This document shows, one piece after another, positions 35,985-48,733 of a stretch of DNA of 64,000 bases. The translations under genes and the position numbers were made by a program. Numbering within the stretch: the stretch's first letter is position 1; each line of letters opens with the position of its first letter. Under the pieces are notes generated by a model. It ran no database searches and had not been told where the DNA came from. It worked only from the letters and a program-made list of their open reading frames with translations. Origin of the DNA: Cytospora piceicola. Taxonomy: Eukaryota > Ascomycota > Sordariomycetes > Diaporthales > Cytosporaceae. The stretch lies in the NCBI GenBank assembly GCA_023375675.1, contig JALQBC010000039.1, positions 331,850 through 395,849 on the forward strand. Reading direction: 5' to 3'.

Positions 35985-38270
35985 TTAGTCCTCCTCACCA
36001 TCACCATCACCATCACCACGATCATCCAAACCGCCCACATTCTCACTTGTCCACGCCGCGTCAAAGGGATCTAAGCCGACAGCATCCCCGCCATCACCAC
36101 GACCAGCACTTTCAACACCAGCAGTGGCATTGGCCGTCAGGTTCGCACAGGACGCAGTCTGCAGCTGGTTGCGGAACGTGTCGGCCACCCAGATCAGCAC
36201 CCCGTTCGACCAGCCAAACCCCACCGCGACCTCATACTCGCCGCCGCTGCCGGCCTCGTTCAGGGACTGGTCCGAGTACTTCTCGAACATGACGCCGCCG
36301 AGGTTCCGGGCGAGGTCGCCGAGCGGCGGTGCGCTTGGTGACGAGCCACCGGTTGCGCGCCTGGGTTCGTCGGGGGGGTTGTCAGTTGTTTTCTTCCACC
36401 CAGGGAGATTGGGTCAAGGGATCTAGGGACGACAGTACCCACCAGGTGCAATACGCCGAGTCAAGATACCGCTGCCCCAGCCTCAGCGCCAGGTCCTGCG
36501 TCCACCTCCAGTCCTCGTCATCCGTGCCGTTGGTCGCCGGCGTCCTCAGCAGGGCCTCCATGAGGATGTGCATATGGGGCGGCCAGACGTTCGGCTGGTC
36601 CCACTGCTGGCTCGTCCTGAAGTTCGTCGGGGCTATTCCGCCTTCCCTGGTGTCAAGATACTCGGAGATCCTCTGGAACGCGGTCCTCACCGACCGCGGG
36701 TTGTTCTTGAGGGAAGGGACAGCGGCGCCCGTCCAGAAGGGCGTGAGCTGCGCAACATTGAAGACGACCTGTGTGTCATTCGAGTGCGCAGGTCTCGTCT
36801 CGATCGGTATGGCGTCGCTGTCTCGGGCCCAGAACCTTTCCTGCTTTTGGGAGGTCGTGTTGTAGTCGAAGTAGCTGCCCAGGCTCTCGTCCCACATCAA
36901 CTCGTACATGGCCTTGCTCCTTACCCGGGCCTTGTGCCGCCAGGTCTCCGCCTCGGACGACTTCCCCGTCAGGTCCAAGAAATCGGCGATGGTCACTTCG
37001 TTCCAGTACAGGATGGAGTTGAGATCGACCGGAACCAAGTTTACCGTGTTGTATGAGGCCAGGGGGAAGTAGGTGTCGTCGGCCGCGGCCCGGGGGTCTC
37101 GCATGAAGCGGGACGAGAAGTCCCAGCCAGACTCGGCGCCGGAGGCGAGGTTGTTGTATTGCCAGGCTTTCTCCTCCCAGCTGGCGTTCCTTGTCGGGTA
37201 GACTTTGCCGTCGGACGCATAGTACGACGCGTTGTTGACCTGTGTCCAATCCTCATAATATGACTCCGGCCGTGGCTGGTTGTTGGCCGCATTGTACCTA
37301 TAGCTCGAAGGTGAGATTGTGCACTTTGGTGGAGAGGGTAAGGTTCTGAGGCATCCTTTTGTTTTCATACCGATTAAGCGTATATTTCATACCCCGAGAG
37401 GTGATATTGACCGTCCTATTGCGAATGAAAAACGCGTGCTCCCTTTTCAGCATCGGTATCCCACGGTCGAGGACGGTCATGTCGTTGGTCTGCTCGAAGT
37501 AAACCCGGACCATCTGCGCCAGCACCGGCGGGCCCGCGCGGTTGAGATAATACTTCCGCGCGCCGTTGGGCACGAAGCCGTACTCATCAATAAGGTCGAA
37601 GAAGTTCTCGATCTGGTTCCTCGCGATCTCCGTGAAGCTGCCAGCGCTGCGGAGCAGGCCGTGGATGATCCAGTACGAGTCCCAGTAGTACGGCTCCCGG
37701 AAGCGCCCTCCCGCGATGACAAAGGGCCGCTTGACGGGGATGAAGCTGCTCTCACAGTCGGGGCAAAGCGCAGACTCGTTGTACTCCCGGGTCAGGTTCG
37801 GCCAGAGGTTTATCACGGTCTCGGTGAACTCCCTGTTCACCGCGTCCGATATGTTTTCGAGGAACGTCGCGTTGACGAGCAGAGACCCGGGCTCAACGGG
37901 GAAGACCTCCTGTCCAGCTGGGTTGAAGTACTTCGACAGGAAAGCGAGAAGCTCGGTGCCGTTCTGGATCGGCTTCGTAAGACTGTCATAACCCGCCATG
38001 ACCTGGTTCAGCGGGGCCTTTGTAGGCCTTTTACTGCATCAGTGGTGTGGTCTTCAGCCGTTGTCATTTTTTCAAGACTTACATGTCCACATATGTTTTG
38101 GAGTCAACAAATGGCTTTGCCATCTGGATGTCCCCAAGAATTGGGCCATAGCAGTATAGTGGTGAACTGCATGGTGCGGTATCGTCGCCGTTGTGGAATA
38201 TACCATCGAGACCGGTGTAGTTCGCAGTCAAGGCAACGGTTAGACTTAACAACCTTCTGAGCGATGGCAT
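35985..38270 (-). CDS. Secreted GH37 alpha,alpha-trehalase
   Basis: Four exons (minus) 38270..38083, 38027..37371, 37297..36443 and 36360..35985 give 691 residues. Introns are 55, 73 and 82 nt and all joins keep frame. The protein hydrolyses trehalose to glucose. A short hydrophobic N terminus (RRLLSLTVALTA) suggests secretion, and many N-x-S/T sites fit an extracellular or periplasmic enzyme. Family signatures: GGRFREPYYWDSYW (about 169-182), SGWDFSSRFM with catalytic Asp about 341, QWDQPNVWPP, and VMFEKYSD with catalytic Glu about 593, then GEYEVAVGFGWSNGV. The Ca-binding regulatory domain of neutral trehalases is absent. The first intron acceptor was chosen as AAAAG because it restores KTYVDMPTKAPL. 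The C-terminal tail is an Asp/Gly run encoded by a GAT-GGT repeat. Confidence 0.94.
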
Positions 38271-38921
38271 TGCGCAAGGACCCTCTACTAAGAACTTCAA
38301 GGTGCCATGGGCTCAAGTTTCAAATAAGACGTGAATACCAGGCTCTCAGAAGACATTGGACAGCACAGGCTGGCGGGAAGGAAGGAGACAAGTACCTACG
38401 TACAAAACATTGATTAATCACTACAATGACCTGTACGGATATCTCACTAGTGAGCCGGACCAAATTCCAACAGCATAATAAGGTTTGGCCCGGGTTTGAA
38501 GCGATCACGTCTGACTTGGTCATGGAGACTGGTAAAGGACCTTCAGATGAGTCCGGCAACTGGCTTCTGTCAAGTCCAGCCACTTGTTAAGCCTCCAAGA
38601 TAGGCCACGGACAAAAACTAGCCAAGTAAGTGACACGGCAGTCACGGATGCGAGGACTTAGTCCAGTAACCTCGCGCGGTCAAGGCGCCGTGACGCTTGA
38701 TTACAACGACGATTTGGGAGCGTAAGAGCTTAGCAACTCATCCACCACATGGCACAGGTATGACACGCTCATCATATTGTCACTGATGACCCAACTCCCA
38801 CTGTTCCTCAACGTCGTCATCATAGCAATCAGTAACGTGCGCTTTTTCGCACCGAGGCCAACTGTTTCGATGTTTCTTGGCAATGTTCTATACCATATTC
38901 TAACCAGTGGTATTCAGTCAT
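38271..38921. other. Intergenic region between trehalase and threonine aldolase
   Basis: Presumed trehalase promoter and aldolase 3' UTR. No gene seen. Confidence 0.55.
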
Positions 38922-40205
38922 CTACCTGTACAGCGCCGTCGCACCGTTCTCATTCGCACCCGCCGGCTTACCCTTCTCCTCAAAGATGGTCTTGAACACC
39001 TTCTCCAGCCTGGGTATCACCTCATCGGCATTCTGGTAAGCCTGGTAGTGACACACGATCCTGGGGCCCATGAGCCTCAGGCCATAGTCCTTGCCAATCT
39101 CGACGATCCTGGCATCGGTGCACCCGGCGTCCTTCAGGTCGAGCCAGACCATGTTCGTGTGGGGTGGGTACGTGAGCTTCCCACCGAGGTCCGTCCACAT
39201 TTTCGCAACCCTCGTGGCCGTCTCGTGCGACTTCTTCAGCAGCCCGTCCTTCCCGCTCGGATCGCTGCCGAACGTCTCGTCGACCCCCACGCGCGCCGCC
39301 GCGGCTATCACGCCGGACTGCCGCAGCCCGCCGCCGATGGACTTCCGGACCCACCGCGCATGCTTGATGACGCTCTTGGGGCCCAGCAGGATGCTGCCGA
39401 TGGGGGCCCCCAGGCCCTTGGAGAAGCACAACGTGACCGTGTCGAAGCAGTCTGCGAACTCTCTGATGCTGCCGGCGCCAGAGGCGGCGACCTCCCACAG
39501 GCGGGCGCCATCGAGGTGCATCTTGATGCCGTGCTCTCTTGCCCACCCCGAGATGCGCTGGACCTCTGAAAGGGGCATAAGCATGCCGTTGAGGGTGTTC
39601 TCCAGCGATATGACGCGAGTTGGGCATGTGTGGACGTTGTCGTCGATGTGTGCATGCTCCTGGACGTCTTCCAGCGTAAGGTGGATGCCGTTTTGCGGTC
39701 GGACACATTCCAACATGGCACCGCAAAGAGAAGAGACGCTGTATCCAGGTTAGACGACCATCTTGAGTGACACACGAAGTCTGACAAGTCTCCTTGGTTT
39801 AACTTACCCTCCGGCTTCATGAATCACGATGTGAGAGCGGTAATCACACAGCACTCCATGGGGAGGCTGAGTGAGGAGACTCCTCAGAGCAACCTGGTTA
39901 CCCATGGTCCCGGACAGCACGAGGAGGCCTGCCTCCTTGCCAGTCAGGGCGGCACAGTGAGCCTCAAGCTCGATCGTAGTGGTATCCTCCTCCATCACAT
40001 CATCCAGCAGAGTGCAATTGGCAATGGCAGACAGCATTGAAGCCGTTGGCGTCGTCTGCGTGTCACCTGGATTTGACAATGCCAATTAGTCCCCGTTGAT
40101 CTCAAATGAGATGGAAGGCTCAACATAGGTCTACTCACTGCGGAGGTCGAAACCAGCAGCGCCCCGATGGCCGATCCACGCGTTTGCTTCTGTTGCTGCC
40201 GGCAT
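38922..40205 (-). CDS. Threonine aldolase (PLP-dependent, Gly1-like)
   Basis: Exons (minus) 40205..40139, 40066..39808 and 39738..38922 give 380 residues. Introns are 72 nt (GTGAGT...ATCCAG) and 69 nt (GTAAGT...ATACAG), in frame. The enzyme cleaves threonine or allo-threonine to glycine and acetaldehyde. The family pattern is clear: FDLRSDTQTTPTASML, EAGLLVLSGTMGNQVAL, HIVIHEAGGVSSL, the CPTRVISLENTLNG block, MHLDGARLWEVA, and LCFSKGLGAPIGS with the Schiff-base Lys at about residue 216, then IGGGLRQSGVIAAAA. Length agrees with fungal members (about 370-390). No targeting sequence is evident. Its start lies only about 350 bases from the end of the large transposable element, so its promoter region is partly defined by that insertion. 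Confidence 0.94.
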
Positions 40206-40549
40206 CTTGGATGATTGTGTAGCCCTAGTAGTAGCTGATACCGAAATTTGACGACGATGTGGGAATTGGCCTAGTATAGATGGTGAGGTGTGGTGGTGGT
40301 TCCTTGATATTATATTTGGGAGATGGAAGCGAAACCGGGCCGGTCCCGGACGACAAAGCATTGCGGACGATAGCGGTTTCCTAACCAGCTCAACTCAACT
40401 CAACTCGGTTCTGTGGATGGGAAACCGGAGGGTGCAGTGCAGGCCGGATGACTCTTTCCCGGTCATCACTCTGACTGTCACGGAGAGTCAATCGTCCGAC
40501 TTCCATGCAATCGGTCTTTCTATTGGTAAGTGGGTCCTCGATCACAGCC
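40206..40549. other. Short upstream region of the aldolase gene, next to the element
   Basis: Normal base composition and no CpA depletion. Presumed aldolase promoter; no gene seen. It ends at the direct repeat GTTATG that borders the element. Confidence 0.55.
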
Positions 40550-40608
40550 GTTATGTACGGTGTCCCACAGGGGTCTTAGGGACAACGGCCGTCGAAGGCA
40601 CTTTTAAC
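40550..40608 (+). repeat. Left target duplication and terminal inverted repeat
   Basis: GTTATG at 40550-40555, then the 53-bp TIR starting TACGGTGTCCCACAGGGG and ending CACTTTTAAC at 40608. It differs from the right TIR by one G/A and one A/G. Confidence 0.85.
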
Positions 40609-43077
40609 AAAAAAATTTTAAGTACCGCACCCCCTAAGTTAGAGCTTATAGCTACACCTTTCGCCTTATAACTCCCCGCTACTATACTTTCCCTTTTTTA
40701 AAACTTTTATACTATAAAATATTCTTTAAACCGAATTTAATAAACTTACTAACTTTTAACCTACTTTACCTACTATTAACTAAAGTAGATTAAGCTTAAC
40801 TAGTATTAAGTATATAATACTTATACTATATATATTTTATTTACCTTTTTTTTTAATTATCGTTATTTTAAATCCTTACTTTATTATAAAAAAGCTAGCT
40901 TTAGTAAGCTTTAGTATTAGTAAAAAGCTTATTATAAGCTTTATTAAAAAGCTAAAAGATTATAATAATAACCGAGATTTAACTATCTATATTATTAATA
41001 AGCTTTATAAAAGTAAGGTTTCTGTAGTTATTAATATTATTATTACTAATAAAATACTTATTCTTAAGTTTATCTTTTACTTACTAAATAACTAATTTTT
41101 TTCTATAGAAAAAAGTAATTTATAACGTTAAGCTTAAAAAAGTTTAGGATTATAAGACTAAAAAGTAGGTTTAAGCAGACTTTAAGGTAAAAGAGCTTTA
41201 CTAGTAGATAGTATAAGTAAGCTATTTTTTCGAACTACTTAAGTATAAAATACCTATAACTAAACTATATTTTAAATAATATTAAGTAAACTATAGTATA
41301 TATCGATATATCGATAATAAAAGACTAAGTAAAAAATATATTTATTTAAGCCCGGATATATATAATAAAAAATATATTAACTATTATTACTTTAATAAAA
41401 GTAGTAAATATTCTTTTTATAAAAGTAAGTTTATTATTTAAAGAAATAAAAAACGGCTAAAGCTAACTAAAAATAGTAAAAGAACTAAAGTAAGCTAAAA
41501 AGAAAAGCTAGTTTATCGGATTTAATATAAAGACTTATAAAACTATAAGTATAAGTAAACTAAAGCTTTAAAACTAATAGCTTAAGAATATTAAAGTAGA
41601 GATTTTTAAAGAAACTTAAAGTAAAGGTAAAAGTAAAAAAGCTAAAACGGAATAAGATTATAGTATAGTAGAGAATATAAATATAGATAAATAATAGGTT
41701 TTTTTAAATATAAAAATTAGTAAGAATATAAAAATATAAACTTAATAAGTAAAATAAGGTTATAAAATATAAAAATATTAAGTTTATATTTTAATAAAGT
41801 TTAAGTATATATTAATAATTTAAAAAAAGCTATTAACGTCTTTTAAACCTTAATAATATATAATAAACCTTTATTATATATAATAAACTGTAATAAAGCT
41901 TAAATAATAAAAATTATATACTACTAATATAAAAACTATAAAATTTATAAAGATTAATATCTTTATATACCCTTTAAACTATATAGCTATATTAACTTTC
42001 TACTAATAGCTATAAATACTACTATAAGGCTTAAGCTTTATAAACGGTTTATTATAAAGTTTTACGCCGATATAACGCCTATTACTATAATTATAAATAA
42101 CTTAAAAAACTACTTTAGTATAACAGCTTTTTATAAAACTATTTAATAACGTCTTAAGCTTTAAAGTATACTTTTCCGCCGTCTTTATTTTAAAAACTTA
42201 CTTATTTTATAATATTAGCTAAAACTTTACTATTATAACTAAAATAACCTTAGTAATCTCGACCTTTTAAATTTACTTACTTAAAACGGCTTTCGTATTA
42301 TAGTAACCGGTATAACTAAACTAAAATAAAAGATAAGTATATTTCGCTGCCTTTTACCGGAACTTATTAAAGTATAAGCTAATTAAGTTATAACGTTTAT
42401 AAAACGTTTATCTTATTTATAATATCTCTTTCTTTACTTAACTTATCGTAATATCTTTTACTATATCTGTTATAAAAGTAAGCTTAATATTTTACGTTAC
42501 GTTAGCTAAAACATATACGTAAAAAAGTTCTTAATATTAGTAAAAATAATATAAAAAGATTTTTATAAAAGAAAAGGCGGTTTTATAATACTAAAGCTTA
42601 ACTATATATAATACGTAGATAGCTACTATAAGCTAAGTTAGTTTAGCTTCGAGGTTTATATTAAAATTAACGCTTACTTACAGTATATATTATAAATCTA
42701 TATTAAAAACTTAGCTTTAACTTAACGTAGTATATTTACTTAATATATAAACGTTATCCGAAAGTAAGACGTAATACTAATAGTCTTTTACGCCGACTAT
42801 AGTATAAAGGTAGGTATTATAGTAATAATCTATTACTTTTTCTCGATATATATAAAGGAAAAAAAACTTATTAAACTTACTAAGGATAATACCGGTAATA
42901 TTATTATCGTGTTATTAATAGTAACTCTTTATAAAACTAAACGACTTATCTTAACCTTAGACTAGCTTAATAAATATCTTTTACTATTCGAAAGGGAATA
43001 TCTACTTACGTTTAAAGACGTTTTTATATATAGTAAAAGTATAGTTAACTAACGTATTAAGTTATACTAAATACAGA

Positions 43078-43569
43078 CAGAGTTGTAGCTGTATTTTTGT
43101 ATTTTGTATTTGTATTTTTGAAAATACAAAAATACATGTATTTTGTATTTGTATTTCTAGACCTTTGTATTTGTATTTGTATTTATTTCTAAACCTCTGT
43201 ATTTTGTATTTTTGTATTTCTAATACAGAAATACAAATACACTATATAAAATTATAAAGAACTATATAAAGGTATAAATAACTATTATATTATTAAGTAT
43301 TATAGTTATTATTATAAAGGTTCTTAAAGTATATTAATATCTATTTTATTTAATTTTATATTTATATTTATATAAGTGTATATTTTTGTATTTTTGTATT
43401 TTTGTATTAGAAATACAAAATACAAATACAAAAATACAAAATACGTATTTATATTTGTATTTATTTCCGACCCTCTGTATTTGTATTTGTATTTATTTCC
43501 GACCTTCTGTATTTGTATTTTTGTATTTTGTATTTGTATTTTTGTATTTGCATGTATTTCACAACTCTG
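43078..43569. mobile_element. hAT-like non-autonomous element (MITE) nested in the larger element
   Basis: The ends are CAGAGTTGT and ACAACTCTG, a perfect 9-bp inverted repeat. The octamer AATACAGA stands directly outside both ends (43070..43077 and 43570..43577), an exact 8-bp target duplication. hAT elements make 8-bp duplications and usually begin CAG. The two arms (about 160-190 bp each) are filled with TGTATTT/TGTATTTG repeats on both strands, resembling subterminal transposase-binding repeats. The arms are rich in TpG and CpA, unlike the host sequence, so they escaped RIP or arrived later. There is no coding capacity in 492 bp (the short frames at 43376..43640 are repeats). Confidence 0.85.
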
Positions 43570-46389
43570 AATACAGATTAGTAAAAACTGCTTTTTTTTT
43601 TAACAGGTATATATATTTTTACCTTTTTACTATTAATTAAGCTTAATTAATAGAGATTAAGTATAACTAATACTATTTACTATAAAAGTACTTTATACGG
43701 TTTAAGAAAAAAGACTTATAAGCTAAAAGGCAGATACCGGACCGTATTACCCTTTTATATATCTTTATACTGTAAATCCGATTTAAAATATTCAGGTTTA
43801 TAAAAGAGTAGAACGGATATCGAATTAAATAATAAGATAAACAGAAATATATTTATATTAATAAACCTGTTAATCTTTAACGACGGCCGACTATAAGAAA
43901 GGCTATCTAATATAGTATACTATTTAATAACGCTAACTAAAAGACGATATAAAAGATATTAAAAGTAGATAAAATAAATTTTAATAGCTACTTAATACCG
44001 GAGATAAAAAGCCTTTATTATAATATAATAAAAGGCTATAAAGAAATAAGACTTAAAAACGTTAATACTTCGAAGCTTAATAAATATTTATATTTATAAG
44101 ATAAGTTAATAGTATATAAAAATATAAGATAAGAGCCGAAGTTAAAGCTATTAGAAATACTTAAAAGAAGCTAAGTTAACTTTAAATTAAAGCTATATAG
44201 TTATAATATCGATCTCGAAGACTTTACTATAAAAGATATAAATATAAATAATAACGACGACGATAACGATTATAAGAATATTTAGTCGAATATAATTCTA
44301 TTTACTATTATTTCTATCGCTTTAACTTAATTAATATTAATTATACTTAATTAAGGTTTTTAATAAAGCTATAACCTTACTCGCGTATATTTACCGTTAA
44401 TTTTATATATATAAAATAAATATCTTATTAAATCTATTATTATTCTTTACTTTTCTTTTACTAATATTAGCTATATAATATTACTACCGTTACGTATTAG
44501 TTACTATACTAAAATATTATTTACCTAGTTTTATTAACGTCTATTTCTATATAAGCTAACGTATTAACGTTAAAACGACCGACTACTTTATTACTATTTT
44601 TTATAAATATATTTTACTTTACGAAACCTACTGTTTAATTAAGCTATTTAATAATATTTAGGTATAGCCTATTTAGTAAGAATTAATATAAACTATATTT
44701 TACCGGCTTAATATTCGATATCTTTACTTAGGTATATAGCGTATAATCTATAACGTAAACTATATAGAAAACCGAGTTTATAAAGCTATAGCCTTTTATA
44801 ATAGCGATATTATTATACTTAAGTATTTTATACGATATATTCTTTAACCTATATCCGACGTTAATACTTATAATAGTTTTATAGTAACGTTTAATCTCTT
44901 TTATAAGTCGTTACCTTCCGACCGTACCGCCTTTAAAAATATACTATAAGTATTACGTCTGTTACGTCGCCGATAACTAAAACTATTAAAACCTGCTACC
45001 TAAAAACGTATACTTTAACGTAAGTTAATAATAAACCTGCTAGATAATACTACTATTATAGGCTATAAGCTTAAAATTATATTTAAGCCTTAAATAACGT
45101 AAAGAAAGGTAGTTATATAAAAGAATATAAAAAGAGTTAAAAAGACTAAAGAAAATACTATTATTATCGAGGACGATAAGGATAATAAGGATAAAAAGGA
45201 TAATAAGGATAATTTAATATTACCTTATATTTTATAACTACGTTTATTTAAGCTAAAAGATATAAATTACTTTAGCTAAATATTAATTATAATACCTTTA
45301 CCCGGTTTCTTTATACTAAACTTTAATTAAACGTATTTACTATTAATTAAACGTTAGTACTACTTATTACCTCGGATAAAGATATATATTATATCTTCTA
45401 TTTATTTTATATATTTATTTATTACTTTTTATACCGCTTTTTAAACTTTTTTATATTACTAAATAAGTAATAACTAGTACTTTTAAATATACTTATATTA
45501 TATTAATAATTTCGTTATAAGCTACTTTCCTTCCTTTTTTTAATACTTCGGTATTAAAGATAGCGTTTATATCTTTATTATCTTTAACCTTTATTATCTT
45601 TATATTTTCCTCCGGTATTTTATTACTTTTCTCTTTCTTTATTATAACCTTAAATATCTCTTTTTATTACTTATTATTATTATATATAAACGTTTACTTT
45701 AACTTTATCTTTATTTTTTTACCTTTAATTTAAGTTAAGTTATATACTTTAACTATATTAGCTATATTTTTTATAAGTTTATAGTTTAGCTTTAAAGTAT
45801 CTGTCTATACTATAAATATCGACTATTTTTATTATAGCTTTTTATCTATTAAGCTTATATTTCTTTAGTCGTTACTATTAGCTTTCTTTTAGTTTTAGTT
45901 ACTTTTTAATTTATTAAAGATAGCCGGAATAGTATTTATAAAGCTTAAGTCTTTTTTTACTTTTAGCTTTTTATTTAATAATACCGGGGTTAAACTAACT
46001 ATATATTATTTAAACTTAATAGATAATAGCTTTTTTTTAATAGCCGTTTACTTTTTAGCTTACTCCTTTTTAAGCTTTATTTACTTATATAATACTTTCT
46101 TTTTCTTCGCTTTTTTCTATATTACGTTCTTAGCCTTATCTTTTATTATAACGCCTTTATTTACCGCTTTTATAACTAAGTTAATAAAAACAGGCTTTTC
46201 CTTTTTAACTTCTTTAAGTTTATCGTTATCTTTAAAGTAGTATTCTTAAAGACGCTTTATTATAATAGGCTTATTTCGGCCGAGTTTAAGACGTTTAAAC
46301 TCTATCTTATTACCTGTTATAATTTAACCTATAAGCCGGTATTACTTTAGACTTTTAAACTCGTTTTTTTTAATATTAATAACGTTTTA

Positions 46390-46990
46390 AATCTCTTTAA
46401 TAAGCTCGAGGTAATTCGGGAACTGTTTACTAACGACGAAACGAACTTTTTTTATAATATAAAGCCGCTTAAGCCGTATAAGCTTTTTAATTTTAATATT
46501 ATTAACTTTACTAAACGGCTTATATATAGAAATTTAAAGGTAAAGGTAAATAAAAACGGTAATTATACATTAACGTAGTTTACGGTTTAAGCTATTTTTC
46601 TAGGCGATATAATACTCTATATAGTAAGCTTTTATACTGCCGGTTTAAAATTATATAAAAATACTACGGTTCGAGGTATATCGTATTAAAGGGGCGTATA
46701 AACCGGACGTAAGATTATTATTATTATATTAAAAGCTAGTAAACGTATATATAAGACTAGATATAAGCTAATAGCTAGCTTTTTATATAGCTTTAAGATA
46801 AGGTAGACGAGGTAACTTTCCCGGGAAGTACTTAAGGTATATTAGGTAATATTTAAAGTATAGGAAGAGCTTATTAATATTTTTATATAGCTTTTTTATA
46901 ACCTTATATATCTTTATCTTCTCTTAAGAAACTATATTTACTATTAAGAATAGGTAAAACGTAAATATAAAGGATAAGAAAAAACTAAGT
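46390..46990 (+). pseudogene. RIP-eroded coding remnant inside the element
   Basis: One plus-strand frame starting KLEVIRELFTNDETNFF reads through about 200 codons with a protein-like composition. It is broken only by TAA and TAG codons, as CAA, CAG or TGG would become under CpA-to-TpA change. Similar weaker tracts are seen near 44060-44290. I do not recognise the protein; a transposase or accessory protein of the element is the natural guess. Confidence 0.4.
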
Positions 46991-48425
46991 AAGTAAATAT
47001 AAAGGTAATATTATTTATTTATTTTATTAGCTTTTTAATATTATTAAAGTTTTTTTATTTATAGAGTTAAATTAAGGTTTAATAAGCTTAATTATTATTA
47101 ATTAGATTTAAATAAAGGCTATTAAGGTTATTAGCTAAAGGTTATAGGTAGCTAATATACTTAATATTTTACTTAACTTTACTATAGTAAAATAATATTA
47201 AAAATACTAAAATTATACCTTTTCTTTTATATTATTTATTATAATGTTATAATAGCCTTATCTAGTTTACTATATACTTTATAAATCTAGATTTCTATAA
47301 AATAACTAAACGCTTATATTTATAGCCTTTATTATATTATAATCCTATTTAGTCTTTTACTTTTTAATAGGTAATACCTTTATTAGCGCCTTATCCTGTC
47401 TTTTCTTTTTAGCCTATCGAATAAGTCTTTTAAACTTTATAATTTTGTTTATACTTAAGCTTTTAAACGTTTTTTTACTAAATCCGGTAAACTTAATCTT
47501 TTTTTTTTTAAATCTATAGCTTACTTAACTTAATACTTTATTTTAGTTAGCTTTAGTTTTTTTTATTTTCTTTAAATAGTAATTATACCGGCTTTATAAG
47601 AATATATTCCGTGTTTTTTATAATAGTAATAAGTATAGCTATTATTTATAAATCTTTACGTATTATAAGAAACTATATACTTTATAAATAGTTTTATAGC
47701 CTTATTATTTTAATATATTATATATAGCTTAAATATACTTTTATCTGTTTTACCGTCGGTTTAGTCGAAAATCTAAATATCTCGATTATTAGTAGTAGGT
47801 AAAAGAAGATAGTATACTAAAGCTATTTAGTAACGTATATCTTTTATATTAATAATAGCTCGCTTCTCTTCTTATTCTTTAATAAGGAGGACTTTAAGCT
47901 TAAAGATACGTTAAATATCTTAATAGTAAAAAAACGTTATTTTTAGGTAATAGGTAAAAGATAAGCTTAGAAATAAGTACCTTAAAATAAAGACAGATAA
48001 ACTTAACCTCGGGAATATTGCTTTAGCAGAGCTTGTTTATTTAAAAGGATGTAATTTAAACGTCTATATTATAATTCTCTAGCTTTTTAAGCGGTTACTA
48101 AAAAGGCTTACCTTTTTACTTAAAGCTTTTTAGCTTTTTAGCTTTTATAATAACGGCTAGTTAAAGCAGGATTCTTAATAGTAATAATTAAAAAAAATAA
48201 GTAGTAGAATATATATAGTGTAGGTAATTAAAGCTTAATGCTAGTAGAGCTTAATCTACCTTAGTTAACGATAAGTAGGGTAGAGGTAACGTAGGTTAGA
48301 AGTTAGTAGGTTTATCAGATTCGGTTTAAAGAATACTAGGGAACGGCGGTAGGACCGCCTGCCGAGAAGGCCTTCCGTTAGGAAGGATCGAAAACTTAAT
48401 AACTAGTTAGTTAGATAGTTAAATA

Positions 48426-48507
48426 CGCCGCTTAGGCTGCTCCGGATCCGATAAAGTAACGCCCTTCGGGCGTTACTTTATCGTCTCCTCTACAGCCTTA
48501 AGCGGCG
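48426..48507. repeat. GC-rich perfect hairpin with two nested arms
   Basis: Inner arms 48450..48464 and 48468..48482 are perfect 15-bp inverted copies (GATAAAGTAACGCCC) around a TTC loop. Outer arms 48426..48439 and 48493..48507 (CGCCGCTTAGGCTG against CGCCGCTTAAGGCTG in reverse) are also complementary apart from one extra base. It lies between the RIP-mutated part and the CTTA satellite. The arms contain almost no CpA, so RIP would not have altered them much. Confidence 0.85.
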
Positions 48508-48509
48508 AG

Positions 48510-48685
48510 ATAATTAACTAACTAACTAACTTACTAGCTACTTTATTAACTAACCTATTAGCTAACTTACTTATATACTTACTTACTTACTTACTTACTT
48601 AATAACTAAATAACTAACTTATTAGCTATTTTAATAGCTAACGTCCTAGCTAACTTATTAGTTAACTTACTTATTAACTTACTTA

Positions 48686-48733
<48 letters not shown>

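Noticed and set aside
43376..43640. Short open frames rich in Tyr/Phe/Ile/Cys
   Set aside because: They are translations of TGTATTT repeats in the nested hAT-like element.
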